From the IMG/VR virus record IMGVR_UViG_3300017746_000001, positions 62,001 through 126,000 of that record: a stretch of 64,000 bases of DNA; one strand, given 5' to 3'. Of this stretch, positions 16,442 through 24,937 are shown in pieces (position 1 is the stretch's first letter; the number at the start of each line of letters is the position of its first letter). A program made the translations under genes and the position numbers. This stretch comes from a virus. Below the pieces are notes generated by a model. That model was not told where the DNA came from and did no database searches. It worked only from the letters and a program-made list of their open reading frames with translations.

Positions 16442-16948
16442 TCATAGTAAATCTAGAATTTCTTCCACATAAACGCCCATTGCCACATTAGCTTGCGCAT
16501 TCATAATGAAATTCACACCTTCATTGATAGGTGCTGCTTCATCTGCGGCTCTGATTCCTGAAAAATATCTTTTGTTGTTATGAGGCCCAATTATGCAGTA
16601 GAAGTGGGATGTGTATTGTGCTTCCGTATATTCGCACATCCTAAATCCCTCGACATTGTATGTAATTCCATCTCTTTCATATCTTTGTCCGGTCATCCAT
16701 ACCTCGGGAGGAAGAACTTCCAACATTTCTTGGTATTCGCTCTCTTCAATTTCCGTGAAGGGTTTGCTGTAGGTCTTTTCTAACACATTAGCAATTAATT
16801 CTAATGCCACTTCAAAGTTCATCAACTCCCCTCCTGATTCATCTATTACTTCTGCAATCGGCCTTTTGCCGTAATGCGTAACATCGCCATCAACGAGTGC
16901 TTCGATGTTACTCTTTCCTTTTTTGTAAATAACTTGTATTTCTTCCAT
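16442..16948 (-). CDS. Hypothetical protein
   Basis: 168 residues, motif-led. Mixed helix and strand; NYEVALELIANVL-like helix and a beta-rich middle (YERDGITYNVEGFRMCEY). The previous gene ends in an AACCCT..GGGTT stem-loop right before the motif. No family recognised. Confidence 0.7.
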   Translation of the reverse strand: MEEIQVIYKKGKSNIEALVDGDVTHYGKRPIAEVIDESGGELMNFEVALELIANVLEKTYSKPFTEIEESEYQEMLEVLPPEVWMTGQRYERDGITYNVEGFRMCEYTEAQYTSHFYCIIGPHNNKRYFSGIRAADEAAPINEGVNFIMNAQANVAMGVYVEEILDLL

Positions 16949-16955
16949 GGTCAGT

Positions 16956-17312
16956 TTAGAACCCTTTAGAGGGTTTTGCCTTTCTTAGTGCATTTCTAGC
17001 CAGTTCAAAGAAAGTTTCCCAATCTCCTCGGTCCATTTCAATGAAGGCATCGATTTCTTCGCTATGATCACCAATTACATATTCTAAGGCCGCATACATT
17101 TCTGGTGCTGCCGATATTAGTTCCGCTATTGCGAATCCTTCATCTTTATCATTTACTGTTCCGGCTTTAGCAAAACCAGTCTTAGCTTTGCTTTGTGATT
17201 TTACCAAGGCGATATGCTCGCCTAATTCTGTTTTTACTGCATAAGGATAGTGTCCTTGGATGATTCTTAAGGAAATATCTTGTGTTTTTGTGCTATCTAC
17301 AGACCAACGCAT
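16956..17312 (-). CDS. Hypothetical protein
   Basis: 118 residues, SD-led (GGAGG), second cistron. An N-terminal beta unit (ISLRIIQGHYPYAVKTE-like) is followed by EGFAIAELISAAPEMYAALE, which resembles the ea8.5/DUF-type 'AAPEMYEAL' segment common in phage proteins of unknown function. Confidence 0.7.
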   Translation of the reverse strand: MRWSVDSTKTQDISLRIIQGHYPYAVKTELGEHIALVKSQSKAKTGFAKAGTVNDKDEGFAIAELISAAPEMYAALEYVIGDHSEEIDAFIEMDRGDWETFFELARNALRKAKPSKGF

Positions 17313-17314
17313 AG

Positions 17315-17494
17315 TTAGGCCTCCAAATCATATTCTATGTATCTTCCGTCATTTGTCCTTATATCCCCTACCATTTCGCAAGTAGCGCCACAGTCCTTGC
17401 AGACAAGTGTGACTCTTGCTTCTGTTAAACCATCGGTGTGATCTTCCACAATCCAATCGTGGCTGCCTCTTTTTTTACATTTCTCGTAGTTCAT
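17315..17494 (-). CDS. 59-residue zinc-ribbon protein
   Basis: Motif-led MNYEKCKKRGSHDW. Cysteines C6, then CKDC at 32-35, and C39 suggest a one-zinc ribbon. The GGAGG inside its last codons is the SD of the next gene. Not a long frame, but start motif and coupling support it. Confidence 0.7.
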   Translation of the reverse strand: MNYEKCKKRGSHDWIVEDHTDGLTEARVTLVCKDCGATCEMVGDIRTNDGRYIEYDLEA

Positions 17495-17502
17495 GGTCAG
17501 TA

Positions 17503-17940
17503 TCAGTCTTCTCTTTCTTTGAAGATCCTAATTATATCCAATAGAAACTCATTGATTGTCCACTCCGAATACGGAGCGTCCGAGAAGTCCACTTTGGCGT
17601 GAATCTCATCATGCGGTACGCCGATTGCGTCTGCGAGGTCGTTGAGCCATGCGATTCGCAACTTCCTGAGTTGGACTGCATCATCAATTGTGTCTTTGGG
17701 ATTCCAGGCTGTAATTGCCATACTTGCTTCGAATAGCAAGTCATGTAGCGCCGTTAGCCCATACACTTCAATTATGTGCATTCCCCACTCAGAAAGTTCC
17801 TCTTTTGCTTCTAAGGAACCAGCGTTTATCTCCGCATATTCTGTCCTTAATTCCATTTCGTTTGTTGCCATTAGTCTGATTTGGCAATTCTTCAGTTCGT
17901 CATTTCGGATTAGTTCGTCTAAAATGTCTTCTTCTGTCAT
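17503..17940 (-). CDS. Hypothetical helical protein
   Basis: 145 residues, motif-led, acidic and helical throughout. Contains AWLNDLADAIGVPHDEIHAK. No family recognised. Confidence 0.7.
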   Translation of the reverse strand: MTEEDILDELIRNDELKNCQIRLMATNEMELRTEYAEINAGSLEAKEELSEWGMHIIEVYGLTALHDLLFEASMAITAWNPKDTIDDAVQLRKLRIAWLNDLADAIGVPHDEIHAKVDFSDAPYSEWTINEFLLDIIRIFKERED

Positions 17941-17949
17941 GGTCAGTAT

Positions 17950-18159
17950 TTATTCAAGTACACTCATACAAGTGGCGATAACATTGTTGTAATCTGCACT
18001 CATAGCTAGGTCCGTAACTTGTTTGATGTCTTCTCTGGGCCATTGAGCCCTTTTTAGTTGTCTTTCAGTATAACCGATTATTGCGAAGGCGTTTCCATCA
18101 ACTCCTAGTAGAGTCCCTTCTGCCTTTCCATTCTTTTCAATTAATTTTTCTATTGCCAT
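17950..18159 (-). CDS. Hypothetical small helical protein
   Basis: 69 residues. Its start motif is the variant TCTGACC before ATG, which moves the start far inside the longest frame. Helical; no family recognised. Confidence 0.65.
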   Translation of the reverse strand: MAIEKLIEKNGKAEGTLLGVDGNAFAIIGYTERQLKRAQWPREDIKQVTDLAMSADYNNVIATCMSVLE

Positions 18160-18161
18160 GG

Positions 18162-18518
18162 TCAGACTTGGGGCGGTTGCTCTAATTCCCAAGTGGAAAG
18201 TTCTTGATTCCACTTCCAAAGGAAACCATCCCATTGAACAAACCAACCACCGTTCATTTGAAACGGATCTGAATTAGTCATCATTTGATTTGAAAAGGGC
18301 GTGGGAGCATTGGGGAGCAAATTTACTTGCTGCGCCCCTGGTGTTCTAATTAACTGAGGTATCATACACCAAATGAAGACTGAGGCATATCCCATCCAAA
18401 AGATAGGTGCTTCAACTTGTTCTGGTAATTTTAACCCGCTAATGTCTAAATCGACTAATCTAGCATACCAATAACCCCCTGCTACGAGGGCCATCACTAC
18501 GCCAAACAATCTTCTCAT
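18162..18518 (-). CDS. Small membrane protein
   Basis: 118 residues, motif-led MRRLFGVVMALVAGGYWYAR. Two hydrophobic segments, residues about 3-20 and 38-58, then a Pro/Asn/Gln-rich region with a Trp-rich end (GGWFVQWDGFLWKW). It may be an envelope-associated or membrane protein. The palindrome CATGGCACTGCCATG precedes its motif. Confidence 0.7.
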   Translation of the reverse strand: MRRLFGVVMALVAGGYWYARLVDLDISGLKLPEQVEAPIFWMGYASVFIWCMIPQLIRTPGAQQVNLLPNAPTPFSNQMMTNSDPFQMNGGWFVQWDGFLWKWNQELSTWELEQPPQV

Positions 18519-18527
18519 GGTCAGTAA

Positions 18528-18542
18528 CATGGCAGTGCCATG
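18528..18542 (-). terminator. Perfect stem-loop before start motif
   Basis: CATGGC ACT GCCATG, six base pairs around a three-base loop, in the short gap between two genes and just before ACTGACC. No T-run follows, so terminator or processing signal are both possible. Confidence 0.4.
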
Positions 18543-18560
18543 CGTCTTTGTCCTTTGAAA

Positions 18561-18770
18561 TTACTCGGTATCGAGTATTTCATAATGTTCTTTCCAACTA
18601 CCTACCAGTTCCATGTGTTTTGGAGATAGTGTGTCGCTATTTCCAGGACAAGGCTTTACTGGCCCATCCTGCCATTTCTTAAGTTTAGACTTAGACATGC
18701 TGATTGTGTGGATACTTCCACAAAATCTGCATTTAGCTTTCCAATTCGGTACTGTCGGCATCTTCATCAA
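18561..18770 (-). CDS. Small zinc-type protein
   Basis: 69 residues, overlapping the gene before it by 38 bases. CRFCGSIH near residue 14-21 and PCPGNSD later could form a zinc site. No motif and no good SD before the first ATGs, so the start is uncertain. Confidence 0.55.
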   Translation of the reverse strand: MMKMPTVPNWKAKCRFCGSIHTISMSKSKLKKWQDGPVKPCPGNSDTLSPKHMELVGSWKEHYEILDTE

Positions 18771-19026
18771 CTGTAAAATTGGGTGTTAATTCCCATACTT
18801 TGTGTGTGTATGACGAACTACTCGCCCGAATGCGTGCAGTTCCGACATCTTTGAATCTTGGGTCTTTCGCTAGAATGTTTCCTAATACATTCATTGTAGT
18901 CCCATGCCTTGTAGTGTTGTTAATATGGTCATATATTGCTCCAGTAGGAGCGCTTCCATTTTCTTTTAGGTATTTTTCAACCTTATTTCTTAGTCTTGCT
19001 GTTCTTCTACCTATCTTTAGTCCCAT
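18733..19026 (-). CDS. Winged-helix protein
   Basis: 97 residues, motif-led. RNKVEKYLKENGSAPTGAIY, then TRHGTTMNVLGNILAKDPRF, is a winged-helix pattern shared with the protein starting at 15622. Probably DNA-binding; target unknown. Confidence 0.75.
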   Translation of the reverse strand: MGLKIGRRTARLRNKVEKYLKENGSAPTGAIYDHINNTTRHGTTMNVLGNILAKDPRFKDVGTARIRASSSSYTHKVWELTPNFTVDEDADSTELES

Positions 19027-19037
19027 GGTCAGTCACC

Positions 19038-20297
19038 CTAGTCGTTACGGCAGAAGTCTTTAGTGACTTCGCCTATGATTAGGGAATTCTTTCTTCTTTG
19101 TATATGTTCTTTCATAGATTTTCTCTTTCCATCGTATTTCTTTGAGATGATTCTTGCTGGACCATGATTCTTTACAGGAATCTTGGTGTATCTTTTCTTT
19201 TCCTCTTCGGAAAGAGAAGATTGTATTTCTCCAGCGTAGTATGTGTTAAAAATCCCCTTTTCCAATTGAGAAGGAGTTAGTTTCCAAGAACCAGGCGTAT
19301 ACGGAGCAGGATAGTTTTTCTTTTCCTTGCTTGTGAGTCCTTTGATGACATACACATGCGTACAATCTGGATGGTCGCACCAACCAGTCGCGTATGGCAT
19401 TCTGTGATGGCCTGCATTACACCTGCCACCACGATTGAGAGTCATTCCTGCCTCGTGCCATTTAGCGTGTTTGTCGGTTTCAACGAATTTCTCTTCGATA
19501 GCAAGGGCTTCCTTTAGCCCTATTCCGTCTGCGTCGATTAGACGATCCACTTCCCATTCTTTGCAGAATGGACACCACATACAGGAGCTTTTCTTGACAG
19601 GCGAACCATCGCCCCGATAATCCCAACCTAAATGCTTGAGCATTTCCAAACATTCCTTTCTGTTCATCTCCAAGCCTTGTAAGGGGTAATTGTATTCGTG
19701 ACCCTTTATTTTGTTCTCAGAGTGATTGGCTGTGAATCTGTCGGTTCTCCCGCCTTCATCCTTCTCAATCCCTAAGCTCCAATGCTTAGTACATACCGAA
19801 GCATCCCCAAATCTTGAGTCGCCCCATTCCTGTTGAACTTGGCCCTTGAACCTCATACTGCAGATGTGGCTCGCCCCAGGCATTAGCGGGAGCATTCCTC
19901 CATCCAACAACCATTCTGAGATTGTGTAGGGCTCGTTTCTCTGTTCATACTGTTCTTTTTCATCATCTGAAAGTGATTTCCATTGTTTTTGTTGTAACGC
20001 CTTGTTGGTTTCCTTGTGGAAATATCGCACTAGATGATGTCTTACGACTACCAGTTCGACTCCTGCGGATTCACAACGATTTTTTGCGTATTCTATATTT
20101 TCATATGTTTCAGGCCATTCGCTACCAGGATCCGAGAACACAGCCGCTTCGAAGGGTGGGAACAGTTCGTCGAGTTTTGCTCGACTCATTCCCAGGTACT
20201 TCGCTGCTTTGTCTCTTTCCAAGTGCATTGCGAGTAGTGCGGTTGAATCCACACCACCCCCAAAAGCCAACAAATTCACTTTTTTTTGAATTTTCAT
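19038..20297 (-). CDS. PP-loop ATPase of PAPS-reductase type
   Basis: 419 residues, motif-led. FGGGVDST at residues 12-19 is the PP-loop of adenylating sulfur-transfer enzymes, and SDPGSEWPETYENI near 60 matches the PAPS-reductase family (TGLEFPETYE). CMWCPFC near 240 and more Cys/His toward the end suggest a metal or iron-sulfur site. Phage members often sit among DNA-modification genes; DndC-like or thiolation roles are possible. A sulfate-assimilation role is unlikely, as no partner genes are here. Confidence 0.8.
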   Translation of the reverse strand: MKIQKKVNLLAFGGGVDSTALLAMHLERDKAAKYLGMSRAKLDELFPPFEAAVFSDPGSEWPETYENIEYAKNRCESAGVELVVVRHHLVRYFHKETNKALQQKQWKSLSDDEKEQYEQRNEPYTISEWLLDGGMLPLMPGASHICSMRFKGQVQQEWGDSRFGDASVCTKHWSLGIEKDEGGRTDRFTANHSENKIKGHEYNYPLQGLEMNRKECLEMLKHLGWDYRGDGSPVKKSSCMWCPFCKEWEVDRLIDADGIGLKEALAIEEKFVETDKHAKWHEAGMTLNRGGRCNAGHHRMPYATGWCDHPDCTHVYVIKGLTSKEKKNYPAPYTPGSWKLTPSQLEKGIFNTYYAGEIQSSLSEEEKKRYTKIPVKNHGPARIISKKYDGKRKSMKEHIQRRKNSLIIGEVTKDFCRND

Positions 20298-20308
20298 GGT
20301 CAGTCTTC

Positions 20309-20746
20309 CTAGATACAATTATTGCAAACATGTGCTTTCTTCGTTCTTAGGTAGTTCATTTGTTTTATTGGGAATAAAACCTTGCATTTGTAGCATTGTC
20401 TTGATTTAAGACAAATCTTACAGGCTGTCGGTCTTAGACCCCATTTTGCCTTAGCATCTCTCTGCCAGTATTCCGGCTTAATTGGTAGTTCTTCCTTGCA
20501 AGTCTTACAGAATCGTAATTCTCCTTCCGGAGCGTTTTTCCAACTGTCAGGGCCAAAGGTTGGATTGTTTTCAATCAATCTTTCGTTGGCTTTCATCCTG
20601 ATATGTATTGGAGTTTCCATGGCTTTTTTCGAAGCACATTTCTTACAGGTTGACCTATACACTCCACGATCCTTTCGAAATCCGAACTTGCTTAGAGGAA
20701 GATTTCGGTCACAAGACCTACAATACTTCTCTTCTTCATTTACCAT
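20309..20746 (-). CDS. Multi-zinc-ribbon protein
   Basis: 145 residues, motif-led. Three to four CxxC pairs (CRSC, CKKC, CKTC, CKIC, CYKC, CNNC) spaced as successive ribbons of the type CxxCxxxLPLSKFxF. Basic between ribbons. It resembles the next gene upstream. Likely nucleic-acid-binding. Confidence 0.75.
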   Translation of the reverse strand: MVNEEEKYCRSCDRNLPLSKFGFRKDRGVYRSTCKKCASKKAMETPIHIRMKANERLIENNPTFGPDSWKNAPEGELRFCKTCKEELPIKPEYWQRDAKAKWGLRPTACKICLKSRQCYKCKVLFPIKQMNYLRTKKAHVCNNCI

Positions 20747-20748
20747 GG

Positions 20749-21186
20749 TCAGTCACCTCTCGCCGCCTTTTTTTTAGCATGATAGCCCTTATTCTCTGCA
20801 GCATGGCAAATACGACATCTCGGGTTGAGTCCGTACTTGCATTTTGCCTTCTGGCTGAAATACTTGTCATTAGCGGGTAGCTCTGGGCCTTCTTCGTGCT
20901 TGCACTCGCCTTGGTAGCCTGTGCATTTCTTCGTAGTCCCTGCAGGAAGCGTCTTCCAAAGTCCTCGGTTTCTCTCCTGGTATCTTTGTGTAGAAGCAGC
21001 CTGCTTCTTCTTGTCTCTGGTCGCGTGTGCTACTTTCATGTGACACACCTTACATCTTGCTTGTTTGCCACTACTAGAGTTCTTCCTCATCTTCTTACCC
21101 CTCTTGGCATCATATACCGAGAGTCGCTTGTCGTCATAGAAGTCATCTAGTGGCTTTATTTGTTTACATAGTGTACATTGTTTCAT
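20749..21186 (-). CDS. Multi-zinc-ribbon protein
   Basis: 145 residues, motif-led. CTLCKQIKPLDDFYDDKR, CKVC, C..C and CRIC; ends basic (AKKKAARGD). Same length and layout as the adjacent protein, so the pair probably arose by duplication. A TCCGAAC..GTTCGGA stem-loop lies before its motif. Confidence 0.75.
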   Translation of the reverse strand: MKQCTLCKQIKPLDDFYDDKRLSVYDAKRGKKMRKNSSSGKQARCKVCHMKVAHATRDKKKQAASTQRYQERNRGLWKTLPAGTTKKCTGYQGECKHEEGPELPANDKYFSQKAKCKYGLNPRCRICHAAENKGYHAKKKAARGD

Positions 21187-21191
21187 GGTCA

Positions 21192-21211
21192 GTCTCCGAA
21201 CATCTAAGTTC
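21192..21211 (-). terminator. Stem-loop before start motif
   Basis: TCCGAAC pairs with GTTCGGA around a six-base loop in the 50-base gap after the cytosine methylase gene and directly before ACTGACC. A similar TCCGAT..ATCGGA stem lies in the gap near 25.9 kb. Confidence 0.45.
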
Positions 21212-21236
21212 GGAATTGATTGCTATTAATATTATC

Positions 21237-22112
21237 TCACGAGTCGTGCGAACCATACAGGTGCTTTATTTTTCGAAGTGTTTCGAATTTCATGCTACCT
21301 GCTTCAATCCTGCCTTCCTTGTGCTTGAGGAAGCATTTTCCTATGTGTTCCGTGTAAGACGGAGGAATTGCCTCTTTCAGATTCGACCATTGGGTAATAT
21401 GCTTAATTCCCATTGCTTTCTTAGCGGTTTTCATATCGGGTGGAGTCCATCCACCTTCAACGGCTCTGCCAGTCTTTTTGCATGTGCCTTTTACATGGTC
21501 TCGTAAGCTACCATAGATCCCCCATGGCTTGGGCTTACCTTTCGGCCCTATAGGCCAAGTTTTTGTTTCGTGATTACATAGAAGCGATTCTATGGGAAAC
21601 GATGACTCAAACATACGGTGCCTTTGGACACCTAAACCGAATGAACTACCGCAAAGAATGGTATTCACCATCTTGGGGTTCGAACCGATTCTGCCTGAGT
21701 TCTCCCATGGAATCATCCATGCTTCAACCACATTCTCAATCACATACGGCACACCTACATTCAGCAGGAAGTATCGTATTAAAGGCATTAAATCGACATC
21801 GCTCGGGTCATTTCCTTGTGCTATTGCTAAGTGTTTTGTCCTCGAATGAAATTGGCAGGGAGGTGATGCGTGGATTAAGTCGAATTGTTGAAACCACCCT
21901 ATAGGGGTTTCTTGAATAAAATCGATTATATCCGACTTTATGAACTTGTACGGATATTCTTTTTTACTTACGATGTCTATTCCTGTTATCTCGACATTTC
22001 CAAACGCTCTCTCATAGCCTACTGCTCCGCCACCGGAGCAGCAAAACAAATCGAGGATCTTCATTGGTTCGTCTATTTTCCAATTGTAAGACCTGTCTTT
22101 CATATAATGCAT
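21237..22112 (-). CDS. DNA (cytosine-5) methyltransferase
   Basis: 291 residues, motif-led. KILDLFCCSGGGAVGYERAF is motif I and IHASPPCQFHSRT holds the catalytic Pro-Cys of motif IV; VIENVVEAW matches motif VI (ENV). Length fits a solitary enzyme. First of three C5 methylases in the block. No restriction enzyme lies next to it, so it probably protects or marks the element's own DNA. Confidence 0.85.
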   Translation of the reverse strand: MHYMKDRSYNWKIDEPMKILDLFCCSGGGAVGYERAFGNVEITGIDIVSKKEYPYKFIKSDIIDFIQETPIGWFQQFDLIHASPPCQFHSRTKHLAIAQGNDPSDVDLMPLIRYFLLNVGVPYVIENVVEAWMIPWENSGRIGSNPKMVNTILCGSSFGLGVQRHRMFESSFPIESLLCNHETKTWPIGPKGKPKPWGIYGSLRDHVKGTCKKTGRAVEGGWTPPDMKTAKKAMGIKHITQWSNLKEAIPPSYTEHIGKCFLKHKEGRIEAGSMKFETLRKIKHLYGSHDS

Positions 22113-22120
22113 GGTCAGTA

Positions 22121-22612
22121 TTACTCATTCCAGTTAGATTTCTCTATGAATCCGTTTTCTTCCAGGTAATCGAGTCCAAATGAACCCAATATCTCTTCTC
22201 TTAATTCAATCACCGACATTTCGAGGAATTCCCCTGTTGTCTTGTAGCCTAAATCAATTAGGGGTTCTCCGTTCTTCAAAACACCACCTCGGTATATGTT
22301 CTGGTATTGCTCCTCGACTATAAAGAGGGGGTCTAGATCTTCTGCATACCCTCCGTCGTCTAAGGTGAGTACAATATCTCCGTCTGGTTCTTCCCCTACT
22401 CTAAATTCTGTGCCTAAGATGAAACTCTGCGTGTAGTGAATTCTTTTTTCGAATTCCTTTGTCCCTTCTGATGTGAGAATGATATATCCATCCCCCTCAT
22501 ATAGTCCTAATCTCCACTCTAAACCTCCTAAATTGGTATCTCTTCTGTCAATCATTATTTTAACTCCTTTTGGTAGTTTTGCTGTAATATCTTTAGTTTC
22601 TTTTCTTGCCAT
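22121..22612 (-). CDS. Hypothetical protein
   Basis: 163 residues, motif-led MARKETKDITAKLPKG. Beta-rich with a Trp/Leu-rich strand pattern (LGGLEWRLGLYEGDGYIILT) and a helical end. No family recognised. Confidence 0.7.
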   Translation of the reverse strand: MARKETKDITAKLPKGVKIMIDRRDTNLGGLEWRLGLYEGDGYIILTSEGTKEFEKRIHYTQSFILGTEFRVGEEPDGDIVLTLDDGGYAEDLDPLFIVEEQYQNIYRGGVLKNGEPLIDLGYKTTGEFLEMSVIELREEILGSFGLDYLEENGFIEKSNWNE

Positions 22613-22625
22613 GGTCAGTATTAAT

Positions 22626-22895
22626 TCAGTTCGTGAGAGTAATTTCGACCCAACTCTTACTGCCTTCGTTTGGGCGAAGACCGTCAGAATAGGATTCATC
22701 TATTATCATAATGTTCTCAATCACTTGCCCTTCAAGGTTATGATTTTTGAGATTGCACCAAACTATTTGTGTCTCATCGCTCAATCCCTTTTTCTTTAGT
22801 TGTTCCATGCTTTCAATTACCTCCCCTATGGTTTTCAATGTCCAGGGAGGGTTTCTAATTTCGTTGTTCAATGAACTGATTTTCATATTTGCCAT
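22626..22895 (-). CDS. Hypothetical small protein
   Basis: 89 residues, motif-led. Pattern PPWTLKTIGEVIESMEQLKK then a beta-rich end with WVEITL; a YSDGLRPNEGSKSW loop. No family recognised. Confidence 0.7.
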   Translation of the reverse strand: MANMKISSLNNEIRNPPWTLKTIGEVIESMEQLKKKGLSDETQIVWCNLKNHNLEGQVIENIMIIDESYSDGLRPNEGSKSWVEITLTN

Positions 22896-22913
22896 GGTCA
22901 GTATCATTCTACC

Positions 22914-22994
22914 TCATAGGTCGTATTCAAACCCGTAGTTCGCCCACAAAGGAAATCCAGAGTTGTTGTATTTTTCTTTTATCTCTTCATTCAT
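22914..22994 (-). CDS. 26-residue SGFPLW microprotein
   Basis: MNEEIKEKYNNSGFPLWANY and a short acidic end. SD-led (GGAAGGTG), overlapping the previous stop. The segment YNNSGFPLW recurs at the C-terminus of the 104-residue protein starting at 42067 (YNNSGFPLWSDYDF), so it may be a trimmed copy of that domain or a short binding peptide. Confidence 0.6.
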   Translation of the reverse strand: MNEEIKEKYNNSGFPLWANYGFEYDL

Positions 22995-23404
22995 TCATCA
23001 TCACCTTCCGTTGATTCATTTTCATATTCCCATTGTCCATGACATTCTTGACATATTCCATATTCATTAAGAGGGGTTGGTATGTTTTGGTCGCAAACGA
23101 GTCCATAATCACATATACCTATTTCCGTGTAGTCTTCATCGGTGTTTAGGTGAAACTCTCTCCACCAATTATTGTAACCTTGAATCATTTTCTCAATCGC
23201 GTCGAATCTTGCTCCACCAAGCCATCCCGTACAGGTTGGACATAACACCACATCTGGGCTTATGTCTCTGTTTAATTTGGTGCTTATTTTTCGAGGGATT
23301 ATGTAGTTGTCACTCTCTGGGAACATCAAGGCATAAATCTCCTCGAGGGTTTCCTCTGCTTTGTGCATTCTTTCCTTGAAATCTGTTTCTTCTTTTGTTG
23401 CCAT
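22991..23404 (-). CDS. Zinc-binding hypothetical protein
   Basis: 137 residues, motif-led MATKEETDFKERM. Helical N-terminus, CPTC near residue 57 and CQEC near 122 with further Cys at about 96 and 102. Possibly a split zinc ribbon. No family recognised. Confidence 0.7.
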   Translation of the reverse strand: MATKEETDFKERMHKAEETLEEIYALMFPESDNYIIPRKISTKLNRDISPDVVLCPTCTGWLGGARFDAIEKMIQGYNNWWREFHLNTDEDYTEIGICDYGLVCDQNIPTPLNEYGICQECHGQWEYENESTEGDDE

Positions 23405-23413
23405 GGTCAGTAT

Positions 23414-23899
23414 TCACAGTTGTTCAAAGACAACTTCCTTGTCCTTGAGATAAATTATCTGTGTTATGTTGTGTTTTTCCTTTTCACCTCTAATGTAATT
23501 TAGAGCGTATTCAAGATTGCCTTTGTGGGGCAATACCCCGTAGGAGCCTTCTGGCTCGCCTTCTTTTACGAATAACACATTATCCTTACATTTCTTTTTG
23601 AACCATTGAGTTGTATCAAACTCAGTCACTAATGTCGTGACTATATGATCTAACTTCTCAAATGTTACTTCAGCTTCTTCTCCTTCCCAATTCGTGTAAG
23701 TATATTTCTGCGCATTTGCCCATTCATGTACTTTCTTTCCTTGTTCGAAGTCCAGCCAATCGTAGTCATTACAACCTCCACGCCCTCTGTTTGTTGCCGT
23801 TCCAACTCTTTTCCCGTTGAAATAGACTGATGCAGAGAAGCAGAGTGTTTCCTCGCTTAATTCATCGTGTATCTTTACATTCTTTACTGTAATTGCCAT
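23414..23899 (-). CDS. Hypothetical protein
   Basis: 161 residues, motif-led MAITVKNVKIHDELSE. Contains NRGRGGCNDYDWLDFEQGK, reminiscent of phage proteins of unknown function that share a GxGGxxxY loop. Helical and basic in the middle; hydrophobic end (NITQIIYLKDKEVVFEQL). Confidence 0.7.
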   Translation of the reverse strand: MAITVKNVKIHDELSEETLCFSASVYFNGKRVGTATNRGRGGCNDYDWLDFEQGKKVHEWANAQKYTYTNWEGEEAEVTFEKLDHIVTTLVTEFDTTQWFKKKCKDNVLFVKEGEPEGSYGVLPHKGNLEYALNYIRGEKEKHNITQIIYLKDKEVVFEQL

Positions 23900-23907
23900 G
23901 GTCAGTA

Positions 23908-24366
23908 TCAATCGAGTTCGATTATTCTCAAGCGATTACAATAAACAACCCAATTTTCGCTGTATAGCTTGTATTCGCCTTGCATCCATTCTACGATTTC
24001 TGTTTTGGTTGGAGGCATCCAACCTCCGTTCTGTGCTTCCGTATGGTCTGCTACTTGTCTAGCAGTTTCTAGTTGCCATCTGGCTCCATTGAAAGTGATA
24101 ATCCAATGTGCAGGGTCGCTAGAAAGACCGTATTCCTTCGAGAAGTCGTTTATCACATCCTCAAAACTTCTGTATCTTCCTTTAGCTCCACCATTCATTC
24201 CTGCCCCAGTACGGCCTAGTTCTCCATTTTCATACGAATCCTCGTATATCTCGCATATCCATGCCCTCACTTCAACGAATGCGTGACCGCAATCGTTTTC
24301 GTTATATTTTCTATCTTTTAAGCCATCATTGGCTTCTTCTAAGGTATATTCTCCTTTTTCTGCCAT
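23908..24366 (-). CDS. Hypothetical protein
   Basis: 152 residues, motif-led MAEKGEYTLEEANDGLKD. A Gly-rich loop (GRTGAGMNGGAKGRYRSF) lies mid-protein. No family recognised. Confidence 0.7.
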   Translation of the reverse strand: MAEKGEYTLEEANDGLKDRKYNENDCGHAFVEVRAWICEIYEDSYENGELGRTGAGMNGGAKGRYRSFEDVINDFSKEYGLSSDPAHWIITFNGARWQLETARQVADHTEAQNGGWMPPTKTEIVEWMQGEYKLYSENWVVYCNRLRIIELD

Positions 24367-24374
24367 GGTCAGTT

Positions 24375-24929
24375 TTACCAATCTGAACCTTCCGTAATTC
24401 GGGCATAGCCGCCAGAATGGAAGTTTCGTAAATCTTGTACTCTTTCATAGTATGCCACAGCATCTTCTTTACTTTCATGCATAGACCAATGATCTTCTAG
24501 AGGTTCCATTGTATCTGAATCATATCCTACGCCTTTCAAAGCATGGAATACTACATGCCAGTCTGCAACTGGTTCAGTAAGTCCTGCCATATCTTGAGCG
24601 TGTTGCCCAGATGAATGCCATCTTTCTAGGCGTTCAAAGGCTTGTGTTGCTTCATCTGCAGCAGAATGAAATCTTTCTAATTCAATTTCTCGTTCTTTTT
24701 TGTTGATGATTTCTTCGGACTCTCCTATGTATTTTGAAATATTAATTCCTAGGTCGTTTTCTAATTCCCATAATGTACCCGCCATTGCGGTTTCCAATGT
24801 GGCTTCTCTGAACCACTGTATGCTTTGTTCGAGATTTTCTATGCTAAGACTATCTAGAATTTCTTTTTCTATTTTTTTAATATCTTCTTCCGCCATTTGA
24901 CTTATCAAAGTCGTTTTGTCGTATTTCAT
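24375..24929 (-). CDS. Hypothetical helical protein
   Basis: 184 residues, motif-led. Long acidic helices suggest coiled coil (residues about 15-95), followed by WHVVFHALKGVGYDSDTMEP. No family recognised. Confidence 0.7.
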   Translation of the reverse strand: MKYDKTTLISQMAEEDIKKIEKEILDSLSIENLEQSIQWFREATLETAMAGTLWELENDLGINISKYIGESEEIINKKEREIELERFHSAADEATQAFERLERWHSSGQHAQDMAGLTEPVADWHVVFHALKGVGYDSDTMEPLEDHWSMHESKEDAVAYYERVQDLRNFHSGGYARITEGSDW

Positions 24930-24937
24930 GGTCAGTA